In this document: positions 34,839-46,075 of the stretch, in pieces
Position numbering within the stretch: position 1 is the first letter of the stretch
Layout: every line of letters starts with the position of its first letter
NCBI RefSeq assembly: GCF_027595985.1
Contig: NC_073313.1
Span: forward strand, 217,188,066-217,252,065
Length of the DNA stretch: 64,000 nt
Reading direction: 5' to 3'
Source of the DNA: Sorex araneus
Lineage: Eukaryota; Chordata; Mammalia; Eulipotyphla; Soricidae
Made by a program: the position numbers and the translations under genes
The notes under the pieces: model-generated
Seen by the model: the letters and a program-made list of their open reading frames with translations, nothing else
What the model was told of the DNA's origin: nothing
Database searches by the model: none

Positions 34839-35721
34839 CCTGATACAAAAGAGTAGAAAAAAAGGGAAGAGGACAAAAAAAAGAAATAACTATATATCAC
34901 AAAGAACAGAAAATTTGTATGTTTTTAAGGCCTCTTTCTGCCTAGGATTATGAGATAATTGTTCATATTTTGATATCTTTCTTTTCTGCACATTTTACTT
35001 AACATAGGAAGCCAATACCTATTTTGTTTTTCAACAGCATATAAATTAGGTGACTCAACTTTCTTCATATTCAGAATCTAAATATGATTCTGAATTACTT
35101 TTGGCATTAGCATTTAGTATTCCAGCAATGCACATATACTGCCTGACAATGCTCTATGATACATTCTGGGAGAGTTAGAAGTGACTGCTCCCTTTAATTG
35201 TATTCATGGTATGTGACAATTTTTTTTTAAAAAGTTTTTGTTTTATTTTACTGATACATCATATACAGTTGTTTGAAAGTGATGTAACAATGAAGGATTA
35301 AAATAAAATTTATAAAAAAAACCCTTCATGAGTACACTACCAACCCTTCCCCAAGCAAACAAGAAATTGAAGTTAATAATCAGAACAACAAAAAAATGCA
35401 TGGCTTCGGAAATGGAGTGGTAATATTTTAATTTATTATTTTGAGTGATAATGGATATTTTCTTTTAAGTCAGACTATAAAATCTATGCCCATTTTAGAT
35501 AAATGTGGAAAGTGTGAATTTTGTTGTAAGACAAACCAGATGACTACGATGTCATAGTTCTGAAATTAATGAATATTATGATATTTTACTATCCTATATC
35601 CATCAAAACACCCCCTTAGAATGAAAGGATTTAAAGACTGTGTAAAACATATTTCTCCCCCCAATTTTATTTTATTAAAGTATCAGGAGTTATAAAATTA
35701 TTCAGTTTATTTTTGACATAC
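34839..35721. other. AT-rich sequence with possible L1 tail scraps
   Basis: At 35220-35350 and 35655-35721 there are T-rich starts followed by short L1 3'-end-like segments (TACTGATACATCATATACAG; TTATTAAAGTATCAGGAG). They are too short to be certain. The rest shows nothing. Confidence 0.35.
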
Positions 35722-36323
35722 ATCACTGTCACTGTATTACTGTCATCCCATTGGTCATCAATTTTCTTGAGCAGGCACCAGGAAAGTCTCCATTCGTCCT
35801 ATCCCTGAGATTTTAGCAGCCTCTCTTTACTTGTTATTCCCAGCGCTGCAGCATTAGAGGCTCTTTCAGGGTAAGGGAAATGAGATCCATCATTGTAACT
35901 GTGTTTGGCATATTGAATATGCCACAGAGAGCTTGCCAGGCTCTGCCGTGTGGGCAGGATGCTCTCGGTACCTTGCCAGGTTCTCTGGGAGGGAGAACTA
36001 GGTTATAAGAGATCGTGCGGCCATAGATACAGCTGTGCGCTTCTGGGAGTGTTGTTTTATAGTCTCTGGATGTTAACCATTGATGGGATTACATGGGGGA
36101 GGGGGTTGTGTGTGTGGCTTCCAAGCTACTGGAAAATGGGGGTTCTGGGTGGAGGAGGCCCAGTCCCAATCTAAGCAGGCTTGGAGATCTCAGCCCCAGG
36201 TCCTGCACACCTGGATTCCCCCGCCGGTTCCTTCATGCGTGAGGATCATTCAAACGTGTGGAGAGGGACCTTGAGCATGGCTATGGCTGGGTTCCGGAGG
36301 TCTTTGGCTGCTGGGGCTCTGCA
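35722..36323 (-). mobile_element. Composite retroposon with type B-long tail, copy 3
   Basis: It is inverted relative to copy 2 and colinear with copy 1. A type B-long tail and body (about 35722-36010) are followed by the head, with GATCGTGCGGCCATAGATAC, TTCTGGGTGGAGGAGGCCCAG and GTGTGGAGAGGGACCTTGAGC. The 7-bp sequence CATACAT is found on both sides (just before 35722 and at about 36324) and may be the TSD. Confidence 0.75.
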
Positions 36324-36485
36324 TACATATAAAATATAATTTTTCCTTCAAGGAAGTAGATATTTTGGCTCATAAGCAAGGCTAAAAGTCAAAGATTGTG
36401 ACATGTGTGTCTCTGCCACTCAGTGCTTATGAAGGAGACTTATAGCTGGTGAACTAAATAAAATTCATGGAGTAAATAGCAGCAT

Positions 36486-36735
36486 GGAGCAGTGAATAAA
36501 AATAGGACTTAGGGATGAGAGATCCTGCATCTCCATCTTTAGTAGCACCACTTAATAGCCCCATTACTTAATAGCTCTATGACTTTGAGAAAGGTATTTA
36601 TTCGACTGTTACAGGCCTCAGTTTCATTATTTTTAAGACATAATCATCATATCTCATTTTTTGTTTGCAAATATCATATAAGGCAATTATGTATGCATCA
36701 TGCCAAGAAGAGTTCCAGAAACTTTGGCAGACTTA
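36486..36735 (+). repeat. MIR SINE
   Basis: ATGGAGCAGTGAATAAAAATAGG, then TAGCTCTATGACTTTGAGAAAGG and GGCCTCAGTTTCATTATTTTTAAG follow the MIR core order (GTGTGACCTTGGGCAAG and CCTCAGTTTCCTCATCTG in the canonical element). MIR is an ancient mammalian repeat, so this marks old orthologous sequence. Confidence 0.75.
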
Positions 36736-37860
36736 TTGGTTCCTCATTTTTTCATCTATGGACCTGAAGATAGCTGCTTTACATATAAGAAAAAGACAAG
36801 TAGTTTTTGTCTAAATTTCAAGGGCTAGTAGTTTATTGTGAATCAGTGCTACATAATTAACCACATCAAAGTTAGCTAGAAAGTAGTATAGTTTCTAACT
36901 TTTAATTTCTTTGCTGTTCTGCAGGGGATGAACCTTACTTGTATAGCTCCCTTTGTGACCCTTCTGGTGGAAGTATTGTTGAATACTGATTGGTTCTGGG
37001 AGGGATTTCAGGATGCAAAAATGGACTCAATCTGGTCTTTGTCCTAAAGGGATAATATGGCACCGGAAGTTATTAGGTAGGGTAGGCATTTTATAACATT
37101 ACTGGAAGGCTCTGATTAATATTCTTAAACTTAACTGTGTAATTAAATGGCTGTAATCATAGCTTTAATTTATTAGAATTCCCCTTTCAGTGTTTTTCTG
37201 TAGTACTCCATAGATAAAACACACTCAATTGAGCTTGCAGCCATGGAAACTGAGTGGTTAAAATTTCTATCTTCCCCATAGCCTCAAGAAGCTATATATA
37301 TGTACATATAACAATCTGTGAAATAGTTGTCCTGGTAACGTAAATACATTTTGCCAGGCCCTAAAATATCTGATCTCTAATTAACCTTAAAAATTAAGAG
37401 GCTAGTGGCAAATATTTTATAACAATACAGAGGGAGAAGCAGAATATATTCTGGAAGATGTAAATCTGAGGTCACAGTTATAAACCCTCTGAGATAGTAA
37501 AATATGGAATTTTAAAAGTCTGGGAAGGTACAGAGTAGTAATATCAGAATAGTATTTGAGTATATAATTTTCCTTGTTTTCTTATCGTATCTGTTTTGAA
37601 GGAAATTGCAAAAATGGTTTAAAATGTCTTTAATCCAGTGTCTTTAGAATAAACAATAGGTGACACATTAATAATGGAATCTACTTTTTATTTCTCCCAT
37701 CAGTGTCTTAGTGTATACATTTGCACTTCTTTGGTTAAACTTATTTCTTATTTCTCAGTGTTCCTTTGACACTCTTATAAATTGATTTCTTTATTTCTTC
37801 TTCAGGAAATTTTCTCTTAGTATATAGAAACATAACTGATTTTTTTTAATGTCGTTCCCA
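36736..37860. other. Unique AT-rich sequence
   Basis: About 1.1 kb with nothing recognised. Confidence 0.4.
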
Positions 37861-38340
37861 TAACTTTATTGTTTTTATTAGTTTTAATGGTTTTCTTTTA
37901 GCATTTAGGACTTTATGTACATACAATCATATCATATACAGAGAAAATTCATGAATTTATTTTAAATTCAGATGACTCTGATTTACTTTCTTCATTCTTC
38001 TCTTTCTTTCTTTCTTTTTTTTTTTTTTTTTGTAATTTGGTTTGTTTTAGGTTACACCTGGCTGTGCTCAGGGATTACTCCTGGCTCTGCACTCAAGAAT
38101 CAATCACTCGGGAATTTTATGGGATACAGGGGGTCAGGTAGGTCAGCCATGTGCAAGGCATGTACTGTCCATTGTACTACCTCTCTGGCCCCTTCATTAT
38201 TTTCTCTGGTTAGAACTTTTAGCACTATTCTGATAGGAGTAGTGAAAGTTTGCACTTTTATTGCTGACCTTAGAGGAAAGCATTCAGTCTTTCGCTAGTG
38301 GGTATAATGCTAGCTGTGGGTTTTTTGTATGTGGCTTGTT
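37861..38340 (-). repeat. Old L1 ORF2 fragment split by a SINE
   Basis: ACATACAATCATATCATATACAG and, beyond the SINE at 38013-38193, CTTAGAGGAAAGCATTCAGTC and TAATGCTAGCTGTGGG are antisense ORF2 blocks of the reverse-transcriptase region. Heavily decayed. Confidence 0.6.
38013..38193 (-). repeat. Type A SINE
   Basis: T17 tail, GGTTACACCTGGCTGTGCTCAGGG, and a head ending GTACTACCTCTCTGGCCCC. The middle is rearranged. Confidence 0.88.
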
Positions 38341-38387
38341 TCCTCTGTACCAAATTAATTGAGAGTTTTAAAAATTATGCATGCACA

Positions 38388-38615
38388 ATGGTAGGGCGCT
38401 CACTTCTCACGCGGCTGACCCGTGTTCGATTCCTCCACCCCTCTCTGAAAGCCCGGCAAACTACTGAGAGTATCTAGCCCGAACAGCAGAGCCTGGCAAG
38501 CTACCTGTGGCATATTGGATATGCCAAAGACAGTAACAATAAGTCTCACAATGAGAGATGTTACTGGTGCCCACTTGAACAAATCTATGAGCAATGGGAT
38601 GACAGTAACAGTGAT
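38388..38615 (+). repeat. Type B SINE, slightly 5'-truncated
   Basis: It starts within the head (GGTAGGGCGCTCACTTCTCACG). The body (GATATGCCAAAGACAGTAAC) and a GATGACAGTAACAGTGA tail are complete. Confidence 0.93.
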
Positions 38616-38659
38616 CTAATTTTATCAAAATTTGCAGTGGTACTTGCACAATTGGAGCA

Positions 38660-40130
38660 TCTCTTGATGCTAGACTGTATTTATTTCTTTTGATAGGGGG
38701 ATCTCCTCACTGATCAGTTCGGCTTTGAATTCTGCACAGATCTTCCAGTAGCGTTCTCACACACGGGACTTCTGTTTGGTCTCCATTACAGACAATTACT
38801 TATGAATATTGCCATGTTTTTACTCATTTTCTGAGGTCAATGGGGACCCCGACTGAGCCTTATGTTCAAACAAAGACTGTAACTGGGTTCCTGAAAAGCA
38901 TAGGCAGCAGGATGTGCTCTGTGGTCAGTTGGGACCACCACTCTCTGACTGTACAGTTAACTCTGGTTTGGTGACTTTGCTGGTTTTGTTCCCTTGTCAC
39001 TGGTTGTACTCCTCAATTGGTCAGGGCTAATGGATTTACCTCAGCAATCATTCCTGGTCAGAGGTCTGGTCTTAGGCTGTGCTTTTTAATGGGGCCATTC
39101 ACTGTGCCTAACGTTGACAGTCTGGCAGGGCTGCTGAACAAAGTTCCAGGTTAGGCTCTGGATATAGGCTCCACCTATATCCTGCTGCTGGGCAGTGTTA
39201 GTCACTGGTCTGAGGTCAAGCAGGATCATTCTGTTCTGGGGATGGGGGGATGGGGTGGGGGAATGGGTATCTCTTACTAGGCAGGACTCTAGGCTATATT
39301 CCACTGATTGGGCAGAATAATCTGCTGATTATCGGTTTCCTGCTCAAACAAAGACATAGATTAGTGTTAGCAATGTGGTACTCACTCAATTGTGAGATTA
39401 GGCTACAGGCTGGAGTACCAAATTAGAGTATCTGAGTTGTTCCCTCAGGCAGGTCAGTGTTGGGGCTGCTTTGCTGTTCAGGTGGTTGAAACAATACTTG
39501 GCAGTTTCACAGAGCTGCTGACCTGGAGTGGTGGTTGGTAGGTTGGACTGTGAGGCTGCTAGATTCTGTGGTCAGAATTCCTTTTGCTGGGGGAGTAGAA
39601 AGCTAAATTCAGGAATTAGGTGCAGTTACAGAATATAATGACTCATCAGGCTCATTGAGTGGTGCCATGTATGGTGTGTTTATGATCTAGATCCTGCCCA
39701 GTTCTCTGGAGAGAGAAGAGCTGCAGGTTGGACTCTGCAGATGGACTGGGCCTGCGACTGGGCTGCCTGATTGGTGTCACTGCCCAGGCAGCTGCAGGAC
39801 AGGCTCTGTGGCTTCCTGAGTCTTTGACCAGATTTTCCGGCCCAGCAATAGGACGAGAGGCAATAAACAGTGACAGTGGGTTAAGGTTTCAAATCTGGTT
39901 CTCTACCCAGTGGGGCCAGAGAAAGTTTTCATGGCCTGTACAGCTTGGTCACTCATGATCCAAACTGGTTATCACTGCATATTGAGTTTTCCACCAGAGT
40001 GAAGGCACATGAGCAGATCTACTGGTTCTGGTGTCTGCTTGGGGACAGCTAAGAGAAGGAATTGCACAGGCCAAGATCTGAGAACTGATTGAGATAAGTC
40101 TCAATTTCATTCCATATTGCTATTTGATCT
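38660..40130. repeat. Probable old L1 5' UTR-like region
   Basis: A moderately GC-rich 1.5 kb with recurring motifs such as GGTCTGAGGTC, GGCAGGACTCTAGGC, TGGACTCTGCAGATGGACTGG and CTGGGCTGCC, the short-motif style of L1M-type 5' UTRs. The part at about 39480-39740 recurs at 41580-41865. Family and strand are not certain. Confidence 0.4.
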
Positions 40131-40241
40131 TGTTAGGACCCGCTTAGCTGAAGAACTGCCAGTCTCTGAGTAACTTAGGCCTCTTCCAGGAACAAGAAAA
40201 GCAGGAAAAACAGGTGCTTTTGTCAAAGATTATATCTCCAG

Positions 40242-40419
40242 GGGGCTGGAGAGATAGCACAGCGGGTAGGGCGTTTGCCTTGCACGCGGCCGACCCGGGT
40301 TCGATTCCCAGCATCCCATATGGTCCCCTGAGCACTGCCAGGGGTAATTCCTGAGTGCAGAGCCAGGAGTGGCCCCTGTGCATTGCCAGGTGTGACCCAA
40401 AAAAGCCAAAAGAAAAAAA
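40242..40419 (+). repeat. Type A SINE, near-consensus, with 17-bp TSD
   Basis: The best-preserved type A copy in the window. The Pol III A box TAGCACAGCGG (40255-40265) and B box GGTTCGATTCC (40298-40308) are intact. The body ends GTGTGACCCAAAAAAGCC plus an A-rich tail. The perfect TSD AAAGATTATATCTCCAG lies at 40225-40241 and 40420-40436. It is probably a recent insertion. Confidence 0.98.
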
Positions 40420-40509
40420 AAAGATTATATCTCCAGAATAAGATCTGGTCTCTGGAATGTGACTGTCAGGAAGGTGGACTAGATGTTGTGGGCCAAAACA
40501 ATAACTCAC

Positions 40510-40755
40510 AGTCACTGTCACTGTCATTCTGTAGCTCATGCATTTGCTTGAGTGGGCACCAGTAACAGCTTCATTGTGAGACTTGTTTGTTACTGTTTTT
40601 GGCATGTTTAATACACCATGGGTAGCTTGCCAGGCTCTGCCGTGTGGGCGCAATACTCTCGGTAGCTTGCCGGGCTCTCCAAGAGGGGTGGAGGAATCGA
40701 ACCCGAGTTGGCTGTGTGCAAGGCAAATGCCCTAAAGCTGTGCTATCGCTCCAGT
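40510..40755 (-). repeat. Type B SINE
   Basis: CACTGTCACTGTCATTCTG tail, TTACTGTTTTTGGCATG, GAACCCGAGTTGGC and head end CTATCGCTCCAGT. The short repeat CCAAAACAA at 40493-40501 and 40756-40764 may be the TSD. Confidence 0.95.
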
Positions 40756-40758
40756 CCA

Positions 40759-40806
40759 AAACAACAACAACAACAACAACAAAAACAACAATAACAACAA
40801 CAACAG
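40759..40806. repeat. (AAC)n microsatellite
   Basis: AACAACAACAACAACAACAA and variants, next to the head of the type B SINE rather than its tail. Confidence 0.92.
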
Positions 40807-41044
40807 AATACATGTGTACTCTGTAGGTTATAGAATTTGCTGAGTAATGCTTACTTGCCAAAATGAAAGTATAAGAACTTGCTGAACCTAGTTCGAGCAA
40901 CCTAGTGCTCGAGGTCCTTGTTGAAGCCCGCTGCACCAGGTGGATATTAGGACCCCAGCTAGCTGGAACAATAAACCTCACTATATGATTTGCGTTACCG
41001 GCTGTTCTCTGTCCTTGAGGGGTGGTCAACTCCGGTCTCTAACA

Positions 41045-41394
41045 GTCTGAAATGGTCAAGCCTCGCTAGTTTTCTAAGATCCCTTCTTGTGAGGCTAGAC
41101 CCATTTGGGCCTCCTGGGAAATGTCCCACATTTGGGGCAGCTGAATATTTATTTATCCTGGACTCTTTTTACCCACTGAGGAAATTGTCCTTCCTTCCAG
41201 CAGGGAAATCTGATGCTACATTCTGCTGGGGGGAGCAGCATTGTGTCATCAGAAGGACTTACCCTTTGCACTGGTCTTTATTCACCTCTGTTAACGCAGG
41301 TGGTACTTTAGCCTAAACCTGGAGTTCTAGAAATTTCACAACGGTGTCTTTTTGTATAAGGGCCACATCTACCAGTGGTTGATGGCATATGCTA
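41045..41394. other. Unassigned sequence downstream of the solo LTR
   Basis: No recognised repeat. The 108-codon frame at 40990-41316 starts in the LTR and has no motif, so it is not supported. Confidence 0.35.
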
Positions 41395-41508
41395 TATGCT
41401 CAGGAGTCACTCCTGGCTTGGCTCAGGGAACCATTTGTGACGCCGAGGAATGAGTTGTTCTGTGCAGGGCAAAGACTCTGCCTACTCTACTGTCTCTCTT
41501 ACTCCCAT
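41395..41508 (-). repeat. Type A SINE fragment
   Basis: TGCTCAGGAGTCACTCCTGG, GGCTCAGGGAACCATTTGTG and CTCTACTGTCTCTCTTACTCC. It has internal deletions. Confidence 0.75.
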
Positions 41509-41579
41509 AGATGGGGCCTTGTCTGTGGGTCGTTGCTAGTTGGTTTCAGGGAAGGGGAATTGAAGTCAGAATGAATTTA

Positions 41580-41880
41580 CTGTCATCTTTACTATGCAGG
41601 TGGCTGAGACAATAGTTAGCAGTTCGGCAGAGCTGTTGACCTGGAGTGGTGGTTGGTAAGTTGGACTGTGGGGCTGCCAGATTCTGTGGTCAAAATTCTG
41701 TGGTCAAAATGCCTTTTGCTGGGGTAATAGGAGGCTAAATTCAGAAATTAGGTACACTTGCAAGATATAATGACTGAGAAGGTTCATTGAGTGGTGCCGT
41801 GTGTGGTGTGTTTATGACCTAGATCCTCTCCAGTTCCCTGGCTAGAGAAGAGCAGCAGGAGGTGGTCCCTCTGAATTGAT
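41580..41880. repeat. Second copy of the L1 5' UTR-like segment
   Basis: Colinear with 39480-39740 (CTGGAGTGGTGGTTGGTA, GTTGGACTGTG, TTCATTGAGTGGTGCCRTG, GTGTGTTTATGA). A 15-bp tandem, ATTCTGTGGTCAAAA, is unique to this copy (about 41696-41726). Confidence 0.7.
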
Positions 41881-42281
41881 ACTTTAATTTGTCTTGGGCA
41901 TATTTTGTGTAGCAATGGGAATATTTTACAATGCAAAAACCATTGGTTTCAATATATGGTTGTTGTCAATAGATTTAGTTACTGTATACTTTTGTGAGGG
42001 AATGTAAAGCTGACACTGAAGCCTCCAGGAAAGAAGGAAGCAGAGCTTCCTTGATTAGGAACCCAGGGAAAGAAAGAATTGACTAGGGCAGCGTTCTTTA
42101 TTTAGCCTTTTATTCCCGTGGACTGGCACTTGTGCTGCATGCCATATGGACCCACCGTTTTAACCAATGTGGTAGATGGCAGTTTTTAATTCTATACTGC
42201 TACTGGGCACTGGTTCCTGGAGGGGGTTGAAGAGAAAGATTAGTATAGAAAAGCATCCCAGAGGAAGAACAAATATATTGT
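41881..42281. other. Unassigned sequence
   Basis: May continue the L1-like region to about 42080. Nothing specific is supported. Confidence 0.3.
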
Positions 42282-42420
42282 TTTTTTTGTTTTTGAGTCA
42301 TAAACCCAGCTGTGCTCCAGGGCTTGCTCCTGGCTTTGCGCGAAGGGGACCCTGGGACTAGAACCCCTAGTCCGCTGTGTGCAAGGTAAGCTCCTTAGCT
42401 ATTGTATTCTCTCTCCTGCT
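42282..42420 (-). repeat. Type A SINE, diverged
   Basis: TTTTTGAGTCATAAACCCAGC, GCTCCAGGGCTTGCTCCTGG and CTTAGCTATTGTATTCTCTC. Confidence 0.82.
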
Positions 42421-45150
42421 TCAGACACTTCCTGAGTGTTGGGGCTTAAAACTAGCTACTGCATCCCCTTGACTTTTTTCTTATATCTAGATTTCTTTTT
42501 CTTTTGATTGTTTCTGGGTAGCTCAGCATAAACACTCAGAAAAAGCAAAATCACTGAAGGGCTTATTTCTTTGAAAAGATGAGATTGAAGTAGATGCTTT
42601 ATACTCTCAAATCACTTGGCCTGTTTAATATGTTGCTAGTACAAAAAAATGTATTCAGTCTTCTACAAATTCTGCCTGTGCTTTCTCATTTCCCCCTTTT
42701 TTCAACATAACTTCTGTTTCATGGTGAATGAAATCTTGCTCTCAGCAATTTCAAAGTACCCTCACCTTATCCACATGATTTTAGGGATCAGAGAGAAGGC
42801 CAGATTAAATATTAACCTTTAGCTGTGTTGTTCATGCTGACACTGAAGCAATCTGACTTTCTGGGCTGATGTTTGGGAGGCTTTCCTGTTTCTTCCAGCT
42901 TTAGGCCAGAAATTAAAATTCAAGCAAAGGGAAGGCATGCTTTGTGTGAAATTAAATAGCAAAATGCACAATGGAAACTCAGCAAGGTATAATTTTATTA
43001 TTAAGCAAGTGAAAAAAGAAACCTTCATTTTGGACTTAAAAGCTGATTCCCCCCCCCTTCATTTGTCTGTCACTCTTTTATTTACTTTTTTTTCCCCAAA
43101 AGTGATGATAGGGAGAGGGGAGCAGGTGTTCCTAACTGTAAGTCCTATATCCCTAATGGTGTGGTTAGGATTTTTCTGACATCTTTGTGGATTGTCTCTT
43201 AGCTATATATTTCCCCCAGTCTGTGATCTACGGGTTGTGAAGTCACTATGTGGAGTCTATTCAATACCTGAGTGTTATTGTAGGCTGCAGAAGAGTGGGT
43301 AATGGTGACTGGCATAATAGAGCAGCACTGACAGATTCTACTGACAGGACTACATATTAAATTTTACCAGTGTCAATAGCACTGAGGCAGTGGTTAGAAG
43401 TTAAGTTATTTTAAAAAGTTTTCCATTGTAATTTACTTTTGAGATAAGTGGATTTATACTTCTTTACAAAAAAACCATATTTATTCTAATTGCTTCTTAT
43501 TCAGAGCTCAAAGGTTATGCCAGGTTGTTGTCATTTATTCTGAGGTAGTAGTAGTAGTGTTATTTTATAGTTGGCAGAAATGGGGGGGGGTGTCATAGTG
43601 TTGGCACAATTTCCTCAACGTATGAGTTGGTCTTCTATATAGATTTTTACCCGATTAAAATTTTCTTTTTAAAGTAATGCTATAAAATGTTTATTTCATT
43701 TTAGAAAAAAAGTATACTTACCACTTTATAGAATAAAAATATAAAATCAAGCTTAATAAATTCATGACCTGATGGTTCTAAACCTCATACATTCTTTTTG
43801 TTAGGTATTTGAAAGACAGGTATTATTGTGTTTCCATTTCCCTACACTTTGGGCACAAGCTTTTCTAGGCTTTCAAAAGTTCGCTAATGATTTAATCCCA
43901 TTGTTTAATTTCTCTACAATTTAAATCATAATGGAACAAAACCATTTTGATAACTTTAGATGTTTTTAGTTTTATAACAACAGATTCTTGGCTCAAGTTT
44001 TGGGTACTTTTGTGCCCAGAGATATAAATGGCATCTTGGTAAAAACAAAAGCTATCATATATTTAGCATTTAAAGAGTTTTATTTCATCTCCCATTTAAG
44101 GATCAGCATTTTCCTGAAGCATATATTTTTTATGCCTAACATTTGAAGATGCTCCAGTCCCCATTAAAGTTATTTATCCTGCTAAAACCTCCAGTGATGT
44201 GCTGCAAAGTGGTCCAGGGTAAAGCCTTATTTGTGCTCCTTGCTCCTCTTTTGCCTTCCTTTTCACCTTTTCCTTTTATCCTGATCCTGATTTACTTTTT
44301 CCTCTGGCGGAACTGCTAGAATCCCTGCTGATAAGTCTCCGCTAGAGGTTCTGTTTCCTGCAGAGGGCAGGAAATGTTACAGCTCCTTCTTGATTGATAA
44401 GAGGTGCAGAGCCCTGCTGAGCGGCTGCAATAAGCGAACCTCTGCTTCAGCAGAAGAGGGTGTTTGAAGGTGTGGAGCTTAACCCGAGAGTTTGCCTTCC
44501 TTGCCAGCTTTCAGGAAGGATGACTTGGTGCACTGGCATGATCACTAGTCAAGCTGCAGTCACCTACACAGTGGAGTCATGCCGGGTTGGATGGGAAAAC
44601 TAAGGCTGAGGTGATGGTGCTTGGTCATGATTTATGTTATAGTAATTATGGCTATCTTGCCACAGTGACCTCTATCCTGAGCTGTTTTTGTTATGACTAT
44701 TATTGTTCAAGAATTGCATTTTCCAATTAATAGAAGTACTTTACGTACATTATCTATAATAATCATTTTTAATGGTAACAACGAATATGGAAATTAGGAC
44801 AGAGCATAAAATTAAGGATATTTGAATAATTATAGTGCAATCAAGTCAAAATTACTGATGTCTTTATTTGATGCTGGGTTATGTGGAAAACAGCACAAGA
44901 ATATACGTGCTTTGGAAGTTGAAGGTACATCAGATTTTGACAGCACAACTGCATAAATTACAAAGCAGTTTGGGTGATATTTTTTCCTCAAAAAATCTTC
45001 AAGTAAGAATAATTGTTTCAAGGAGGAGTTCTTAACTAAATTGGAATGCATAAACCAGTGTTTCAAGTAACTTTTAAAACATGTTTTCTCATTAAAGGCC
45101 TAATTCTATGGTCTATGTTTGACATAATACGCATTTACTAGTGAAATATT
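42421..45150. other. Longest repeat-poor stretch in the window
   Basis: About 2.7 kb without a SINE, L1 or LTR that I recognise. It includes a higher-complexity, GC-richer block at 44160-44620 (see findings). No coding frame is supported. Confidence 0.45.
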
Positions 45151-45156
45151 GTTCTT

Positions 45157-45215
45157 AATGTTTATAAAGAAGGTACTCGATTTGACCAATGGAGCTGACT
45201 AGAGGGAAATATACC
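45157..45215 (+). repeat. 59-bp direct repeat, left copy
   Basis: Aligns without gaps to 46017-46075 with 8 differences (about 86% identity). Both begin AATGTTTATAAAGAAGGTAC and end GAGGGAAATATACC. Confidence 0.9.
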
Positions 45216-45599
45216 AAATCAGTGAGTAATTAAGCATATAAAACATGTTTGGTTGGAAGACTTAGTATATAGAAAAATGTAGTTTTGAGTATCAGAAATA
45301 CTTTTTAATGAATGTTAATGGAATAACAATATAATTGCTGAGGGAATGTATAAGCACAAATCTTTGTCCATTATATAGATGATTACTCAGGCAAAATAAA
45401 GAATAACATACTTTATTGAAACCACAAATGTAAAGTAAATTATGGATATAATGGAATAAGACCAAATGAGATTGAAGATAAGGCTAAAGATAAACTTCAT
45501 ACTTCTGCTTTAAGGATTTTCAGTAAAGCACTTTCTTTACTTCTCATGCTGCTATATTAACACTTGGGTGAAGAAAAAACATTTTGGTGAATATCATTG
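45216..45599. other. AT-rich sequence, no feature seen
   Basis: Nothing recognised between the left direct repeat and the LTR-like segment. Confidence 0.35.
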
Positions 45600-46016
45600 T
45601 TCCAATAATCCTCCACTGAGCTAAGGGCTCTGACATAAGGAACTCCATCTTTATTTCTCTTTGCCTGTGAGCAGAAAGCCAAGGCCCCTCTGTATTATTC
45701 CAAGGGTCAGGTGTAACCTATTTAGAAGTATAGCAAAGGAACTGTTCAGCTCCAGGAATCCATCTCCCCTCCCCATTGTGATTGTTCCCCATAACCACAA
45801 GCCAATGTTTCTCCTTGACCATAAACCAGCATAAACATTAACTATTTTATTTTGCTTCTGAGACTTGCTTTGCTGATCACAGCTTGTGCAGTGCCTTACC
45901 CATTATTTCTATTGTCTGACTAGAATGTGAGTTTTGCCTTTATACACTCATTCCTGACTGTCCTTGGGACTAAGAGTTCTTCAGGACATTAGACTACTCA
46001 AGTTCATTGTCTTTTC
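45600..46016 (+). mobile_element. Possible old LTR fragment
   Basis: The order of segments CTCTGACATAAGGAACTCCATC, CCTTGACCATAAACCAGC, GCTTCTGAGACTTGC and CTGTCCTTGGGACTAAGAG is like an ERV1-type LTR known from other mammals. This is from memory; no termini or TSD were found. Confidence 0.35.
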
Positions 46017-46075
46017 AATGTTTATAAAGAAGGTACGTTATCTGAAAAATGGAACTGACCAGAGGGAAATATACC
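46017..46075 (+). repeat. 59-bp direct repeat, right copy
   Basis: Partner of 45157-45215. It directly follows the LTR-like segment. Confidence 0.9.

Larger units (their letters stand above)
40131..41044 (+). mobile_element. Gammaretrovirus-type solo LTR with two nested SINEs
   Basis: It starts TGTTAGGACCC and ends GGTCTCTAACA (TG...CA). TATAAG (about 40872), a duplicated CTCGAG-like region, and AATAAA at 40970-40975 sit in U3-R-U5 order, followed by CTGTTCTCTGTCC as in U5. Removing the SINEs at 40242-40419 and 40510-40755 with their TSDs leaves about 460 bp, a normal LTR length. Flanking 4-mers ATCT and GTCT differ by one base, so the TSD is only plausible. No internal retroviral genes are present. 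Confidence 0.7.

Noticed and set aside
40242-40315. Possible tRNA gene from intact A and B boxes
   Set aside because: The boxes belong to the tRNA-derived SINE head; the sequence continues into the SINE body and does not form a full tRNA cloverleaf.
40144-40653. 169-codon minus-strand open frame
   Set aside because: It spans a type A SINE, LTR sequence and a type B SINE; its peptides are repeat-derived.
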